Part shown: positions 42,410-52,931 of the stretch, piece by piece
Numbering within the stretch: the first letter of the stretch is position 1
How the letters are laid out: each line of letters begins with the position of its first letter
Source of the DNA: Nothophaeocryptopus gaeumannii
Taxonomy: Eukaryota > Ascomycota > Dothideomycetes > Mycosphaerellales > Mycosphaerellaceae
Assembly (NCBI GenBank): GCA_031771865.1
Contig: JASISA010000003.1
Coordinates: 124,001-188,000, forward strand
Direction of reading: 5' to 3'
Length of the DNA stretch: 64,000 nt
Made by a program: the position numbers and the translations under genes
The notes under the pieces: generated by a model
The model's input: the letters and a program-made list of their open reading frames with translations, nothing else
Databases searched by the model: none
Told to the model about the DNA's origin: nothing

Positions 42410-43048
42410 TCATAGGTCGTTGTTTGATCCCAAGCAGCCCCACACGAGGAAAGAGAGGGATCGAAGCGAAGGATCCCGGAGATTCTGGAAAGAAGTTTGA
42501 CGACTCAAGGCCAGTAACGCGGCTCGGTCATCCAAGTATAAGGAGAAAGCGGCCTCGAGCCCAGGGGGAAGAAGTCCCTCAGGGAGAAAGGACAGGAGTT
42601 CCTCCGCCTCCGCCTCTTGAGCGTTTGCCTCGGCAACGGACACGGCGTTCTCGGCACGCTTGTCCAGTAGCTCAAGTTGTTTTGCTAGGCGTTGCTCCTT
42701 GGCCAGGGCAGTTGAGGTGACTTCGCGAGCTCTCCTCACGATCTCCTGTTCTTGCTCCATGGCGGCAGCAGAGGTTTCTCGGGCTTCTTGTATTTGGGCA
42801 AGAAGCTTCGCCCGTTCCTTGCTCAGCTTCTCCCACTCGGACGCGGTGATCTTGATATCACACCCCTTGTGGCCATGAAAGTTACACTCGCTACACCGAC
42901 CCGACCTGACGTGCACTTTGCACACACGACCATACTGCCGACACTTGGAACATGCGCGGGGCATGATTTCGCCGTTCGCTCGAATGAATAGTCCTAGGCC
43001 TTTTCGGTCTTCAGTGGAGGATCTCTTTGGTTTGGAATGTCTGGGCAT
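42410..43048 (-). CDS. Antisense accessory ORF: Zn2Cys6-like cluster plus coiled coil, intact
   Basis: An uninterrupted 212-codon frame on the strand opposite gag starts MPRHSKPKRSSTEDRKGLGL at 43048 and ends at 42410. An ATG 7 codons upstream is also possible. Cysteines 33, 36, 43, 52, 55 and 63 form CX2CX6CX8CX2CX7C, which fits the general Zn(II)2Cys6 fingerprint of fungal regulators. A TASEWEKLSKERAKL segment leads into a long Glu/Lys/Ala-rich coiled coil (about residues 70-145). A Leu/Ala-rich C-terminus follows. It is the only intact ORF of this element and is homologous in layout to 20027-20602. Family knowledge would predict nuclear DNA binding and dimerisation; this is an inference. 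It could instead bind nucleic acid or Gag. Confidence 0.75.
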   Translation of the reverse strand: MPRHSKPKRSSTEDRKGLGLFIRANGEIMPRACSKCRQYGRVCKVHVRSGRCSECNFHGHKGCDIKITASEWEKLSKERAKLLAQIQEARETSAAAMEQEQEIVRRAREVTSTALAKEQRLAKQLELLDKRAENAVSVAEANAQEAEAEELLSFLPEGLLPPGLEAAFSLYLDDRAALLALSRQTSFQNLRDPSLRSLSFLVWGCLGSNNDL

Positions 43049-43144
43049 GGTAAAGGAAGGACAAACCATGACGAAATAAGGACACGAGTGTATTCCGCCT
43101 GCTTATGACTAGCTCCGGGACGAGCTTAGCTAGAAGGGGGATGG

Positions 43145-43493
43145 TGTTACGGATGGAAACCGAGAGGCGATGGCAGCCAACCAGTCTAAGCGCGGGTCTG
43201 CAGCTCAGCCTCGGAGGTTCCGCTGCAGCTCGCTCACAGTACTCATCGTCGCTCGCAGTGCTTCCACCGGAAGCACAGGAAGCAGAGAAAGCAAGGAGAG
43301 CACACGAATCTCCTATGTGTATATAGATCACGTTCTCTACTGAGGTAGATAGGAGCTTCGTGCTCAACTCAATCTCTCAATACTACTCTTCTGAGTAAAG
43401 GTTACACTTCTCAAGACTCTGATCACCGAGAGACATTCCGAGGTTCGACGCTTCTTAGGCTAATCCACGTGATCGAGGAGACGGTCCGTAACA
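43145..43493 (+). repeat. 3' LTR of the gag-only Gypsy derivative
   Basis: The partner of 41029-41374, preceded by the purine-rich AGAAGGGGGATGG (43132-43144), a probable polypurine tract. The GTTAT duplication follows it. Confidence 0.9.
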
Positions 43494-43498
43494 GTTAT

Positions 43499-43660
43499 CC
43501 GGATTATCTTACCGTCTAGCTATAAGCGTTCCTATATAGTTATACGTCTCGTTATACTAAATATACGCTTACTCTCTATAGATATTATAAAGTACGATAA
43601 TACGTCGATTACTAGCTATAATAGAGCCGGATATTATAAGCGCTATCTAGGCTATACCTA
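43499..43660 (-). pseudogene. hAT transposase C-terminal (hATC) remnant
   Basis: On the minus strand the segments YPAL, then LVIDVLS, then ESKRIFSITRRIT, then ERL and LDGKII occur in order, interspersed with TAG codons. This follows the hATC consensus YPxLxxxAxDxLSIPxxSxxxERxFSxxxxxxxxxRxxL. It fixes the transposon strand and superfamily. The nested element entered just downstream of this domain. Confidence 0.7.
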
Positions 43661-46585
43661 CTACTAGAGTAGCGTCTACTTCCGCTTCTTATCGCTATCG
43701 ATAGTAAGGTATAGAAGCTTAGTTAGCGGCATAGTAATAAAGTTTATAAAGTCGTCTTCGTAGTCTATAACTACTTCCTTCTATTACTCGAACTCTATAA
43801 ACTAGTCCTCGTCGTCTACCTCTACGTCTATAGAGGTATTAGTAATAGGCTAATATCGCTCTTAATATTATAGCTAAAGCTCTTTAGTACGCTTCTTACT
43901 AGCCTCTAACTACTACTTCTTCTTAGTTATCTTCTACTACTACGTAATCTACTTAAGGCGCCGCTTAGAGTAAAGGATTATAGCTATAAAGTAAGCTCTA
44001 GACTCGTTAATTAGAGTATAGTACTTGTCGAAGATCCTCTACGACGTATTAACTACTATAAGTAGTACCTCTCTCTTAGCGTATAGCTTCTTAGAGTCTT
44101 CGATATACTAAATAAGGGTATTTATAATTAATCAAAAGATGTCGAGGGTATAGGCGTACCCTTTAGCTTTAAGAGTTACCTACTTAAAGGGCTTAAGGAA
44201 GTTCTTTATATACTCGAGAAAGTACTAATCGTCGTTAGTTAGGATAATCGCTTCGAAGGCGTCTAGCTCGCGAGTAAATATAGCGTTAAGGACGATCTTA
44301 GTATTAATCGCTTCGCTAATAAGAGTGAACTATCCGTTCTACCTTGTCTTATTTAGTATCTTTAGTACTATAGAGGGTACGTTCGGCTAAACTTAAGCTA
44401 ACTCCTTAAATAGCTACTACTACCTATCCTTATATAGAAGGATTAAAAGGGTATATAGCTTAGTAAGAGGCTCTTACTTAATAAGTCCGTCTTCGTCTAC
44501 CTCTATAGATATAAAGCTCTTATTATCGTCGTTATTGAGTTACTACTAAGAGTTAGTAGTACGTGTAATAGCGTCTTCGAAGGTATCCAGATCCGTAGAG
44601 TATAGGAACGCCTAGGTCGCTAGATTAATAATATACTCTAGGTAGCGCAACCTCCGCGTCTTCTTAGACTACTAAGTAATACCTTTAGACCTTATAAAGC
44701 TCTCGAATTCGCGTACGAGCGTACCGTTAACTATAACGTTATTAGAGGTAATCTAGCTAAAGCGTAGCTAAAGTTTGTATCGCTCTATACTTCTAAGATA
44801 AAGCTAGGTAAGGTAGGTACCTAATTTAACCTCCCTACCTATAACTTTAACTAGATCGATAAGTACTTATCGTAGCTTACTAGTTTAGTCGACGAATTGA
44901 ATATTAACTACCTAGAAGTATTTATAGCTATATCTAAGATCCTAAGTATCTATAGAGAGGTAGTAGTAGCCTATAGACTCCCTATCTAGCTAGCGTATAA
45001 GGTGGACCTCCTACTCTACGAAATTGCGAAGAATACGTAGTCGAATCGTACTAGTAGTATTTATTAAAGTAACCTTAGCCTCCGGATTAGCTAGTAGTAT
45101 TATTCGCTTAAAGGACGGGCTTATAACACTATAGTACGAAAGACTATACTCTACGACGTAGGTAGCGACCGCGTTACGGAACTTCTATACGTCGATAGCT
45201 TCTCTAAGTATATAGGTTATCTCGTCTACCTCCTTTACTACTACCTTCTACGCTATCTTTTATAAGCCCTATTCGATCTACCTAGCTTAAGAGTCTTTAG
45301 GAGATATTCTACTAATATATATGCTATGTTTACGAAGGTATAGAGGCGCGTTCGAGGACGTCTATTTGTAGTCGTAGTACTTATAGTAGAAGTACTCGTA
45401 CCTATAATCGTTAGTAATATCTTCGCCCTTCGCACGAGGTCTATAGTACGCCTATACCTCTAGATTCTTTTACCCTTTACTATAATAAATAGATAACCTC
45501 TTCCTCTTCCTTCTAACTAAAGATAGGCCTATAATAAATAGTATAGGAGTCGGGGTTATAGCTAGAGTTAGAGTACTTAATTCCTAAGAATCTCGAGGCG
45601 TAGGAGTTAGATTAGGTACTTCTTCGTCTTCTAGCTTACTTAGTTCTAACTCGATTTCATCGATTAATTTCCCGTTATTCTTAGGGATAAATAAGGAGTT
45701 ATTTTACGTATCGCTTAGTATCTAAGCCTAACTATAGCGGGTATTAACTATCGTAGAAATAATATACTAATATTTTAAACTTAATGATTATAGAATTTAA
45801 GTTTAATATATAGTCTTTCGGGATAGAAGAATGTCTAGCTATACTAATTAATAGGGTACGATAAGACGGAGCTATCCGCGTTAATATTATAACTTCCGCT
45901 AAGTTTTATATAAACGTTTATTTATACCCTCTTAACTACCTTCGATCTATATATATATACCTTGTAATCGCAATTATCTACTAGGCGTACTACCGTATAA
46001 CTGTCCTTATTATCGCGTAGCTATTACTCGTATAGATCCTACTACGTAGTATACTAATCTAGTAGTAGGTTAAGCCGTATACCTAAACGAACTAACTCCT
46101 CCTACTCCCTACGTCTATCTACGAACCTCTCTACTAGTATTTTATACTATGCCCTACGCTCTACTATCTCGAGTCGCTAATCGATATACTAATCCTTTAG
46201 TTCCTTATCCTTAGAGACTACGTCGTTCGATTCGTACTACTTTTCTAGCTCTCGACGCTTAGCCTAGGCCTAGCTCGCTCTATTAACTCGGAAGCGCTCT
46301 AACTACTCCTCCGGGGTTAGTAGTAGTAGTAAGGATAGTAGCGGTAACTATAACGGTAGTAAGGACACTAGCAGCGATGAGGTAGGCTCTTGTTTAAGAG
46401 GTAACAAGCTTTCGGAGGCCTTAGAGTCGGGTATTTAACTAAATTAGTTACCTAAACGATATATGCACCTATTTACCTACCTTAGCTTTAACAATACCTA
46501 TCTTTAATTATAGTTTGTAAGGGGAATTAGCCTATAAGCACGATATTGCAAGGGACTACTATATACCGGCGTATAACCGGAATAA
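43661..46585 (-). pseudogene. RIP-destroyed body of the hAT transposase region
   Basis: CA/TG-depleted, TA-rich DNA with stops in every frame. One surviving 60-codon frame at 45435-45253 is Arg/Thr-rich and probably chance. It lies between the hATC remnant and the right terminal repeat, so it should contain the catalytic and BED-finger portions of the transposase, none readable by eye. Confidence 0.6.
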
Positions 46586-46753
46586 TTTAATTATATTCAA
46601 ATCAATCAAAGATCCGGTATGACTACTATGATTTGAATGATTATTATGATTACTGAATATTAATCAATCAACATTCAAATACTATGCGTAAGTAAGTAGG
46701 TGAAGTAAGAGAAGGGGGAGTTTGGAAAGGGACCGGTAGGAGGGAAGGCTTAC

Positions 46754-47251
46754 GCGTATGCGAATCGTGTGTTGTTCTTGGTTTCTTCGTAGGTGATTGG
46801 ATTTCCATTCGGTTTCATCGTAGACGTGTCCAGCACGAAGACCTTTATTGAAGTCGTTGATTGCGGCGAAGGCAGACGTGATGACTACCCGTTTCACTTG
46901 TGGCGTATGCTGGTGGGTGCTTTTGAGGAATCTCCGAGGTTCCGTTAATCGTAGGTACGAGTAAATCCCGTTCAATATTGTTAATCTTATGCGTAAAAGA
47001 GGAGGCTATGTGGACTGTACTATCGACGTTGAGGATTGCGGAGTGGAAGGAACCGGGAGAGGTTATGTCTGGGACAATGGTAGTTTCGATCTGGTCTTTG
47101 TGGTTCTTGTGAGTGTTCAGAAGACGCTGGCAAGTTGACTCGTTTCGGCCTGTAGGCGGACGTGGTAGCCATGCTGGAGGAAATTGTGAACTGTCCAAGG
47201 GCCGATCAAGCCGGACGCGCCTGTGTTGAGGATGAGTGGAGGTTCAGCCAT
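46754..47251 (-). pseudogene. NAD(P)-dependent reductase (extended SDR, GRE2-like), N-terminal exon
   Basis: The start at 47251 reads MAEPPLILNTGASGLIGPWT, with the TGASGxxG dinucleotide-binding loop. After a frame change come IETTIVPDITSPGSFHSAIL, STVHIASSF and KRVVITSAFAAINDFN (the catalytic Ser strand). DETEW and then NPITYEETKNNTRFAYA (after a one-base extra A near 46800) bring the chain to the intron donor GTAAGC at 46753. Relatives reduce ketones or aldehydes with NADPH. The gene is dead through indels, and its intron carries a 6-kb transposon nest. Confidence 0.75.
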
Positions 47252-48003
47252 TGTGTAGAAAAAGGAGGAGCTCTTAAAGCAATTGGGTCTTTTCAAGAAC
47301 TTCTTCTTCTATGCGATGGATAGGAGTCAATTTATTTATCGCTGCACAGGTATTATCTGCCTGCTTTATCATTGCTGTCATTTTGTTATGCTGCATCATG
47401 CAGCTGGAGACCCCAACCTGCCCATAGTCGCTCGTTCTGCCTTAAACGTTGCAACGTATCAAGCTCCATGGCATCTTTGTCAACACTGTGCCAATGCTTT
47501 GTAAACCTTGTACTACCATCGGAGATAGCCGGCTAGAGTGCGTACCCGATCGTCTGTTGTAATCATATAGCAGTGCATTGTTTGGTAAAGAATAGTGATC
47601 GAAGGGGCGCTCGTATTTCCATAAGGGGTGCTTTCAATTTCGAAAGCAAGGCCCGCAGCGGGTCTTAGCTTGCACAGGCTGCTGACTGCGGTATGATTCT
47701 ATCAAAGCTCGACCAGACTAGCCGGGTCAGGAAGGACGAGCGCATGTGCGAAACACTTGCGGTGTCAATGCTCGACGATCAATCGAAAACCTGAGTTCCT
47801 GTGCACAGGACCACGCCGTCAGCAGATGCACCCCTCATGCGTGAAGCCACCTCTGAAGCCCCAGATGAAGCTTCCAGATTCCCGTTACGCTTCCATCATC
47901 GCATATAAATTCAATGGCAGCAGTCTCAAACAGACTTTCGCCAGTACTCACCCACATCTCTTTCTCACGCTCTTCATTCAAGTCACAAGACAGAACCATC
48001 AAC
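47252..48003. promoter_or_regulatory. Divergent promoter region, reductase / isochorismatase
   Basis: About 750 bp separate the start of the dead reductase gene (minus) from the isochorismatase start (plus). No coding frame is supported. A CATATAAATT sequence at about 47900-47909 lies ~100 bp before the isochorismatase ATG and may be its TATA element. Confidence 0.4.
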
Positions 48004-48724
48004 ATGGACGGCCCAACCGCAATTATCCTCATCGACCCTTACAACGACTTCCTCCATCCAAACGGAAAACTCAATCCCGCCATCCGGAACTCCCTCTCCA
48101 AAACCGACACAATCGCTAACATCCACAAACTCATCGCCTTCGCCCGCTCCCACAACATTCCAATCTTCTACTGTCTCCATCAACAAACCACAAAGTATGC
48201 TATGCAAGACTGGACACTGCTCAACAAATCCCTCCAAGGTCTGAAGAGCAAGATGGCGTTCGAAGCAGGTAGTTGGGGCGTGGAGTTCTTCGAGGGTATG
48301 CAGCCGGATTTTGAGAAGGGAGATGTTGTGGTGAGCAAGCATTGGAATAGTAGTTCGTTTCAGAATACGGATTTGGATTATCAGTTGAGGCAGAGGGGGG
48401 TGAAGCATGTTGTTTTCGCGGGGTTGGTGGCGAATACTTGTTTGGAGGCGACGGCGAGGTATTCTTATGAGCAGTAAGTTCGAATCGGAGATGCGATATT
48501 TGTCATTTAGAGATGCTGACGGGACGATTGTAGTGGATACGCATTGACTATGCTGTAAGTGATCGTGTCCAAAGCCACAAGCGTTCTCAAGCTGACTGTC
48601 CGCAAGTACCGACTGCACGGCCGGCTTCTCGCAAGAAGCGAAAGATGTAGCAGCCAGACTGATTTGGCCTTTATTCGCAAATGAAGTCGCGACGGTTGAC
48701 GAGTGGACAAAGTCGTTTGCGTGA
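48004..48724 (+). CDS. Isochorismatase-like cysteine hydrolase, three exons
   Basis: Exons 48004-48473, 48534-48554 and 48607-48724 join over introns of 60 and 52 bp (both GTAAGT donors) to give 202 residues, normal for the family. The start is the ATG at 48004; a longer upstream frame lacks family character. The catalytic triad is visible: Asp11 in IILIDPYNDF, Lys112 in VVVSKHWNSSSF, and Cys146 in GLVANTCLEATAR with the preceding non-proline cis-peptide loop. The C-terminal exon reads TDCTAGFSQEAKDVAARLIW. Members hydrolyse amides or vinyl ethers such as isochorismate or nicotinamide. The substrate is unknown here. No signal peptide is seen, so it is probably cytosolic. Confidence 0.88.
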
Positions 48725-48769
48725 GCACAGCACTGATGAAATTTCCCAAGGTGTCGGCTGAAGGATCGA

Positions 48770-50382
48770 CTAAGGCACATCAGGCCGGTTGAAATACTTC
48801 ATGGCCGTCTTTAGTGGCAGCTGCAAGCAAAGGAAGCCCTCCAGACAGGTCTCCAGATAGATTTGAGCTTCGCAGATCAATCGAGCAGTCTCTTCCGCTG
48901 TGGCGACATCTTCATTTACATTCTTGAATATGATAAATCGGACGTATATAGACGTTGAATGGGCCAGAATCGCTCGCCGAAGGTCGATCATCGTCATGAG
49001 GAGCTCGAGCTGGAATGCCCAGTACTGAACCAAAAGGCCTGCGATGGTACCATAGCTAAACGCAAGCTGGTGGAAGCTGTCGGTATATTTGGGCGCACAT
49101 TCGGTGTCTGCGGCCGCGAAACTGGGAATAATGGGTTCGCGTTTTGGCCAGTACAACGGCCCCGGAATCTTCGCTCTCAGACTGCTTAGCCATTCCTCGA
49201 GCCTGAATCGTAAGTCCTCGAAATTCAGTAGGAGATGCAAGGCCAAGTCTGTAAAGTGGTCTTCGGTAGCATGGTCGTCGCGCAATCCAGACAGGAGGTC
49301 GTCCGCAGTTTGTAGTAAAGAAGGTATTCGCAGAGCAAGCAGGAACAGTTCTTCTCGCAGAGATAATTGCAGGCAAGCCGACGCAGCGTCCCACCACTGG
49401 GATCCAGATAGGAAATTTGGTCGCCTGCGGTGTATGGCGAGGAAGATGGCTACTCCAACCAGGCTACCGGAGATTGCCTGTGCCTCAGGAGAGTTGTGTA
49501 AGGAATCGGGTCCGCAAAACTCGAGCACTCTTAGAGCGCCATCAATATGAGCTTGATGACCGGGGCCAAAAACCTCAACGCAGTCGATGTGCTCAAAGAA
49601 CTGAAGAGCAATTGATGCACACACCCAAGCTTGTTTTGCACTATCTGTGTGCTTCCCGTCGAGAATGAATGCATCCAGGTGCCGCTGATACCGGTTTAGC
49701 GCAGTCGTGTAGCCAGAACGAGCCGTTTCAATGAGGCCGGGGTTGCTGTGAAGGCGACCATAGTAGAGGCTGAGAAGACTAAAAATGGAAGGACCCAGCA
49801 CTGGTGAGCCTCGTGCCTCGAGTTGAAGAAGTGACCTGATACAAATGGCCAAGCTCGAATAGTGCTTTGTTCCAGCGGTCGGCGCTCGATCACCGCTGAA
49901 GATCCCGCCGTAAAGCTCTTTGCCAGGCTTGAACTCTTCCGAAAGAGCGGCATGCAATGGCTCTAGCATCATCGGTTGCGGCGAAAGGAGCACATGATCA
50001 CTCGGGAGTGATGTTTGTATTTGCTGTTGAGTCCACGCTTCCTTGAGGTCTCGAAAGCGAGAAAAAGAGAGCTCATAGAAAAGTCGTAACCTGTCGTTGA
50101 CAGCTAACCTCGTTCGATAAGCATGCTGCAAAGCACGCCTCGATGTTTGCAATGGGAACGACTCTTGTTGGTGATTGATAAAGATAGTAGATTGACCAAG
50201 CCCGCTGCATCTTATACCGCTTCGAATGCATCGCAAGCAAGCAGGCTCCGTGAGATCGCACTGGACAGGGTCAGCATGCTTTTTCACCATTCAGAGGGCT
50301 GGCAATAACCACTGACTCTTTTGCGCTTCTTCTTGCACTCCTTGCATCTTCGACTTGATCCCGATATGTCACCCCTAGCCAT
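48770..50382 (-). CDS. Zn2Cys6 transcription factor, two exons
   Basis: Exon 1 (50382-50317) encodes MARGDISGSSRRCKECKKKR plus KR. A 56-bp intron (50316-50261) follows, and exon 2 starts CDLTEPACLRCIRSGIRCSG. Joined, the cluster is CX2CX6CX6CX2CX6C, a canonical Zn(II)2Cys6 DNA-binding domain split by an intron at a common position. The remaining ~480 residues form a helical regulatory region of the Fungal_trans_2 type (GTKHYSSLAICIRSLLQLEA, AKQAWVCASIALQFFEHIDC, EVFGPGHQAHIDGALRVLEF). Total length is about 518. It is nuclear by inference. It converges tail-to-tail with the isochorismatase gene, 45 bp apart, so it may be a local regulator, but no targets are shown. Confidence 0.85.
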
Positions 50383-50570
50383 GCCGACGAAGACGGGGCT
50401 TATTGTTTTGCAGCTAGACCAGGCCATCGGTGTTGAAAAGGTGAGAGGAGGAACTCCTACTGAAGGGCCGATTAGTGATCAATCGCTAAGCTGAAGGATC
50501 GCCTATCTAATCATCAGTGGTCCTCTGACACCAGTGATAGCAACTTCAACATCCATGCCATTTGCACTGA

Positions 50571-51621
50571 TCAAGCCCACGATGCGCTCATTACAACGAG
50601 CTCAATATTGGCATTCTCCTTTCGTCTTCTCGTCGTCGGCAGCTCCCAAAGATGGGAAATTGCAGCGTGGTCCAGTTGTGGTGAGGCGGGTACGACATGG
50701 AGTTCGAAAGTTCCCTTAGCATCCTGCTTGCGTTCAAGAACCGGAATGCCACCCCGATTCAGAATCCGAACACGCTCCGACCGAGGAGCGTCCACATGTT
50801 CATACTGACATCCGTCAGTGATATGCGCGGTCTCGAAATCATCGCCTATCGCAACATTGTAGGCAGTGCAGGAGTCCGACCCCGAGCATAGTGAATGATC
50901 AACGGCGCGTTGGCAGGGCGGCAGACCGGTCAGATACACCAAGCTGGTGCACGACACTCTAGCGCAGAGGGCGTGAACTTGGTGCGAGCACCACGCTTTA
51001 CTATTCTTCAGCAAGCAGTTGCGAATCAAGTCTGCGGCAGGTTCTGGCCGGATAGCGAGGTCCATATCGCCCAGAAATTGTGTTTGGCGAGGAATTGCCA
51101 GAGATGAAAAGGCTAGTAGCCCAATCAAAAGCTTGAAGGACAACGAAAGCTCCGCCCAATAGGTGCTCCTCCCAACAGCGAACCTGTCCCAAAGCTCGCT
51201 CATGCACTTAACGTCTTCGAGAAATGCTGCAGTGTGTTCTGGATGCAGTTGCAAGTCCGCATAACGTGCCTCCGCCATTCGAGTGCAACCAATCGCGGGC
51301 AATTCTGGTGGACACGAACGTTGAGCCATCTCCTTCAGCTCGCGAACTGTGCGCTACCTCACGATAGCCGTTGCCGAAAACCGCCTTCGGAAGTCCGAAA
51401 TACATCCATGTCTGCGCAAAAGCTTGTAGAACTGTTTCATGCACTTCCGTCTGCCGACTATGCTCATTCGTCTCCTGAACGGTAAGGTGTCCTGACAGCC
51501 AAGGATAGCCCGCACGTTCAGGAAAAGTAGCCCAGCCCTTTCCATCGTATTTCAGTCCAGTAGTAATGCACGGGACTCGAATAACCAAACGATACCCGCT
51601 TTCGTCCGGGATGTGGTCCAT
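50571..51621 (-). pseudogene. HET-domain (heterokaryon incompatibility) gene, frameshifted and truncated
   Basis: The N-terminus MDHIPDESGYRLVIRVPCIT at 51621 and the region VQETNEHSRQTEVHETVLQA belong to a family that precedes the HET domain in many Dothideomycete genes. After a frame change near 51300 the chain continues with CSHQVHALCARVSCTSLVYL, ITDGCQYEHVDAPRSERVRI and HAAISHLW, the start of the HET domain. It then runs out in unrelated residues (ELPTTRRRKE...) and stops at 50571. The greater part of the HET domain is therefore missing. Intact HET proteins trigger cell death on non-self fusion. This one should be inactive. Confidence 0.65.
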
Positions 51622-52931
51622 GCTTGGTCAACCAGGCTCTAAACACGAGAAAGGAGGCCGATGCCTTTGTTTTGGTCGACGCAGACAAGTGCATTCCGAA
51701 AGTTTGGATGCGGACGCTTGAAATATCCATCATGCCAGCAGGAAGCACTGTGCTGCACCGATGAAGGACTAGGCATCTCATGGCTCGCATGAACAGAGCC
51801 TGTTCCGTATACTGGCGTCTGCCAAGCCCTCTCCAAATAGGTGCCGCGAAATGCTTGGATGTGGTAGTGAGAGTGTAGCAGTGTCTCAAAGGCTGTCCTA
51901 GCATCATACACCAACCAGAGAGTTGTGGATGACGCTTGCTCGCAGCGGACGCATGTGCTACAAGAGCAGCTGACAGGCATTGCCCATTTTCACACGGATG
52001 TCACAGAGCAAATGCCAGCACGTCCGGGGCCTGGTGGTCGCCCTGTTCACCACACTTCTCAACCCTTGAGCAGCGGCAACTAGACGTATCGGTACCTCAG
52101 CAGAACTGGTGTTTCGCGCTCAATGCATATCGTCTAAGGTCTCAAGCGCAGGTGGACACGAGGTCGTCTAGCCTCTCCGGCTCCGTACTTGTCCGCGTCG
52201 CGTCAGTTATCTTCGAGAGTTTCTGGAGAATGGCTATTATCAACTTTTACGACTGACTGAAAACTGGGGAGTCCACGGGAGGCTTGAGATGGGATCCCGA
52301 AGCAAGCTCGCGAAACGCGATGGAGAGCCTCACGTGGACCAAGACGGCTGACCTGTCCAGGTTATATATGTCGTAAGCGTATTCCTGTACGTTTGCATAT
52401 TCTGCGACTGTACGTGGTTTTCGGTTTATGTGGCCCGACGATGATCCTCTCTTGTGTACATGGAATAGCCCATTCGTCGCAAACACGTCTCATATCCGCA
52501 CTGCGTCGTTAATGAATGGGAGCTGCATTGCAGCATCCTTGCGTTCCTTCGCTTCGATCATGGCATGGAAGATCGATTTTCGATCAGGCGCGCGCTAAGA
52601 GTCATTCGTAGACAGGTATTCGTAAAACTGCGAATGTCGTAGTTGTTTGATGCGGGTGGAGCAAAACGAGCTCATTCACTTGTCGCTCCGATGACTCAGC
52701 AACCGTCCCGTCCCGTCCTTGGCACCTCAGTCTTCTTCTTCTTCCCCCCACGCATAGACATACTAACGACTGCAACATCAACAAACACCTTAGCGCATTC
52801 TCTCTGTCCATCGCGCATATCTACCACACATACTCAGCGTTGACACGAGCTAGGCAAAGCTGCAAGTATGCGTTTGAAGGCCTTCTTAAGCCCCGAGAAC
52901 CCGTGTTTCTCGAAAGCTTCCAGCGATTGGT
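51622..52931. other. Intergenic, nothing recognised
   Basis: Several open frames of 60-130 codons overlap on both strands, but none has family character. The part next to 51622 is the presumed promoter of the HET gene. A pyrimidine-rich run lies at about 52726-52745. Confidence 0.35.

Larger units (their letters stand above)
41029..43493 (+). mobile_element. Non-autonomous Gypsy derivative: LTR-gag-antisense ORF-LTR, no pol
   Basis: LTRs at 41029-41374 and 43145-43493 differ by a few single-base indels and flank only about 1.77 kb. A perfect 5-bp duplication GTTAT (41024-41028, 43494-43498) proves transposition as a unit. The interior has a Gag-like region with one CCHC knuckle and an antisense ORF, with no protease, RT, RNase H or integrase. 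It must be mobilised in trans. Such gag-only units are known as TR-GAG elements. LTR ends (TGTTACGG...CGTAACA) and the antisense ORF relate it to the chromovirus at 14245-21032. It lacks RIP while its hAT host is saturated, so it inserted afterwards. Confidence 0.9.
40588..46686 (-). mobile_element. hAT DNA transposon, RIP-saturated, in the intron of the reductase gene
   Basis: The ends are imperfect inverted repeats: left CATAGTATTTGAATATTG and right, reverse-complemented, CATAGTATTTGAATGTTG. They are flanked by a perfect 8-bp duplication CGTAAGTA (40580-40587 and 46687-46694), the size expected for hAT. AATCA-rich subterminal repeats follow inside both ends. The interior is nearly free of CA and TG. 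At 43499-43660 the minus strand still shows a hAT dimerisation-domain pattern with stops at former Trp and Gln positions. Removing the nested Gypsy derivative (41029-43493 plus 5 bp) leaves about 3.6 kb, a typical autonomous hAT length. Confidence 0.88.

Noticed and set aside
45253..45435. 60-codon minus-strand ORF in the hAT interior
   Set aside because: It is Arg/Thr-rich and lies in RIP-saturated DNA; no transposase motif is visible, so it is probably chance.
40588..46686. Tc1/mariner reading of the transposon with a TA duplication
   Set aside because: Shifting the boundary by three bases gives a perfect 8-bp duplication and hAT-type termini, and a hATC remnant is readable inside.
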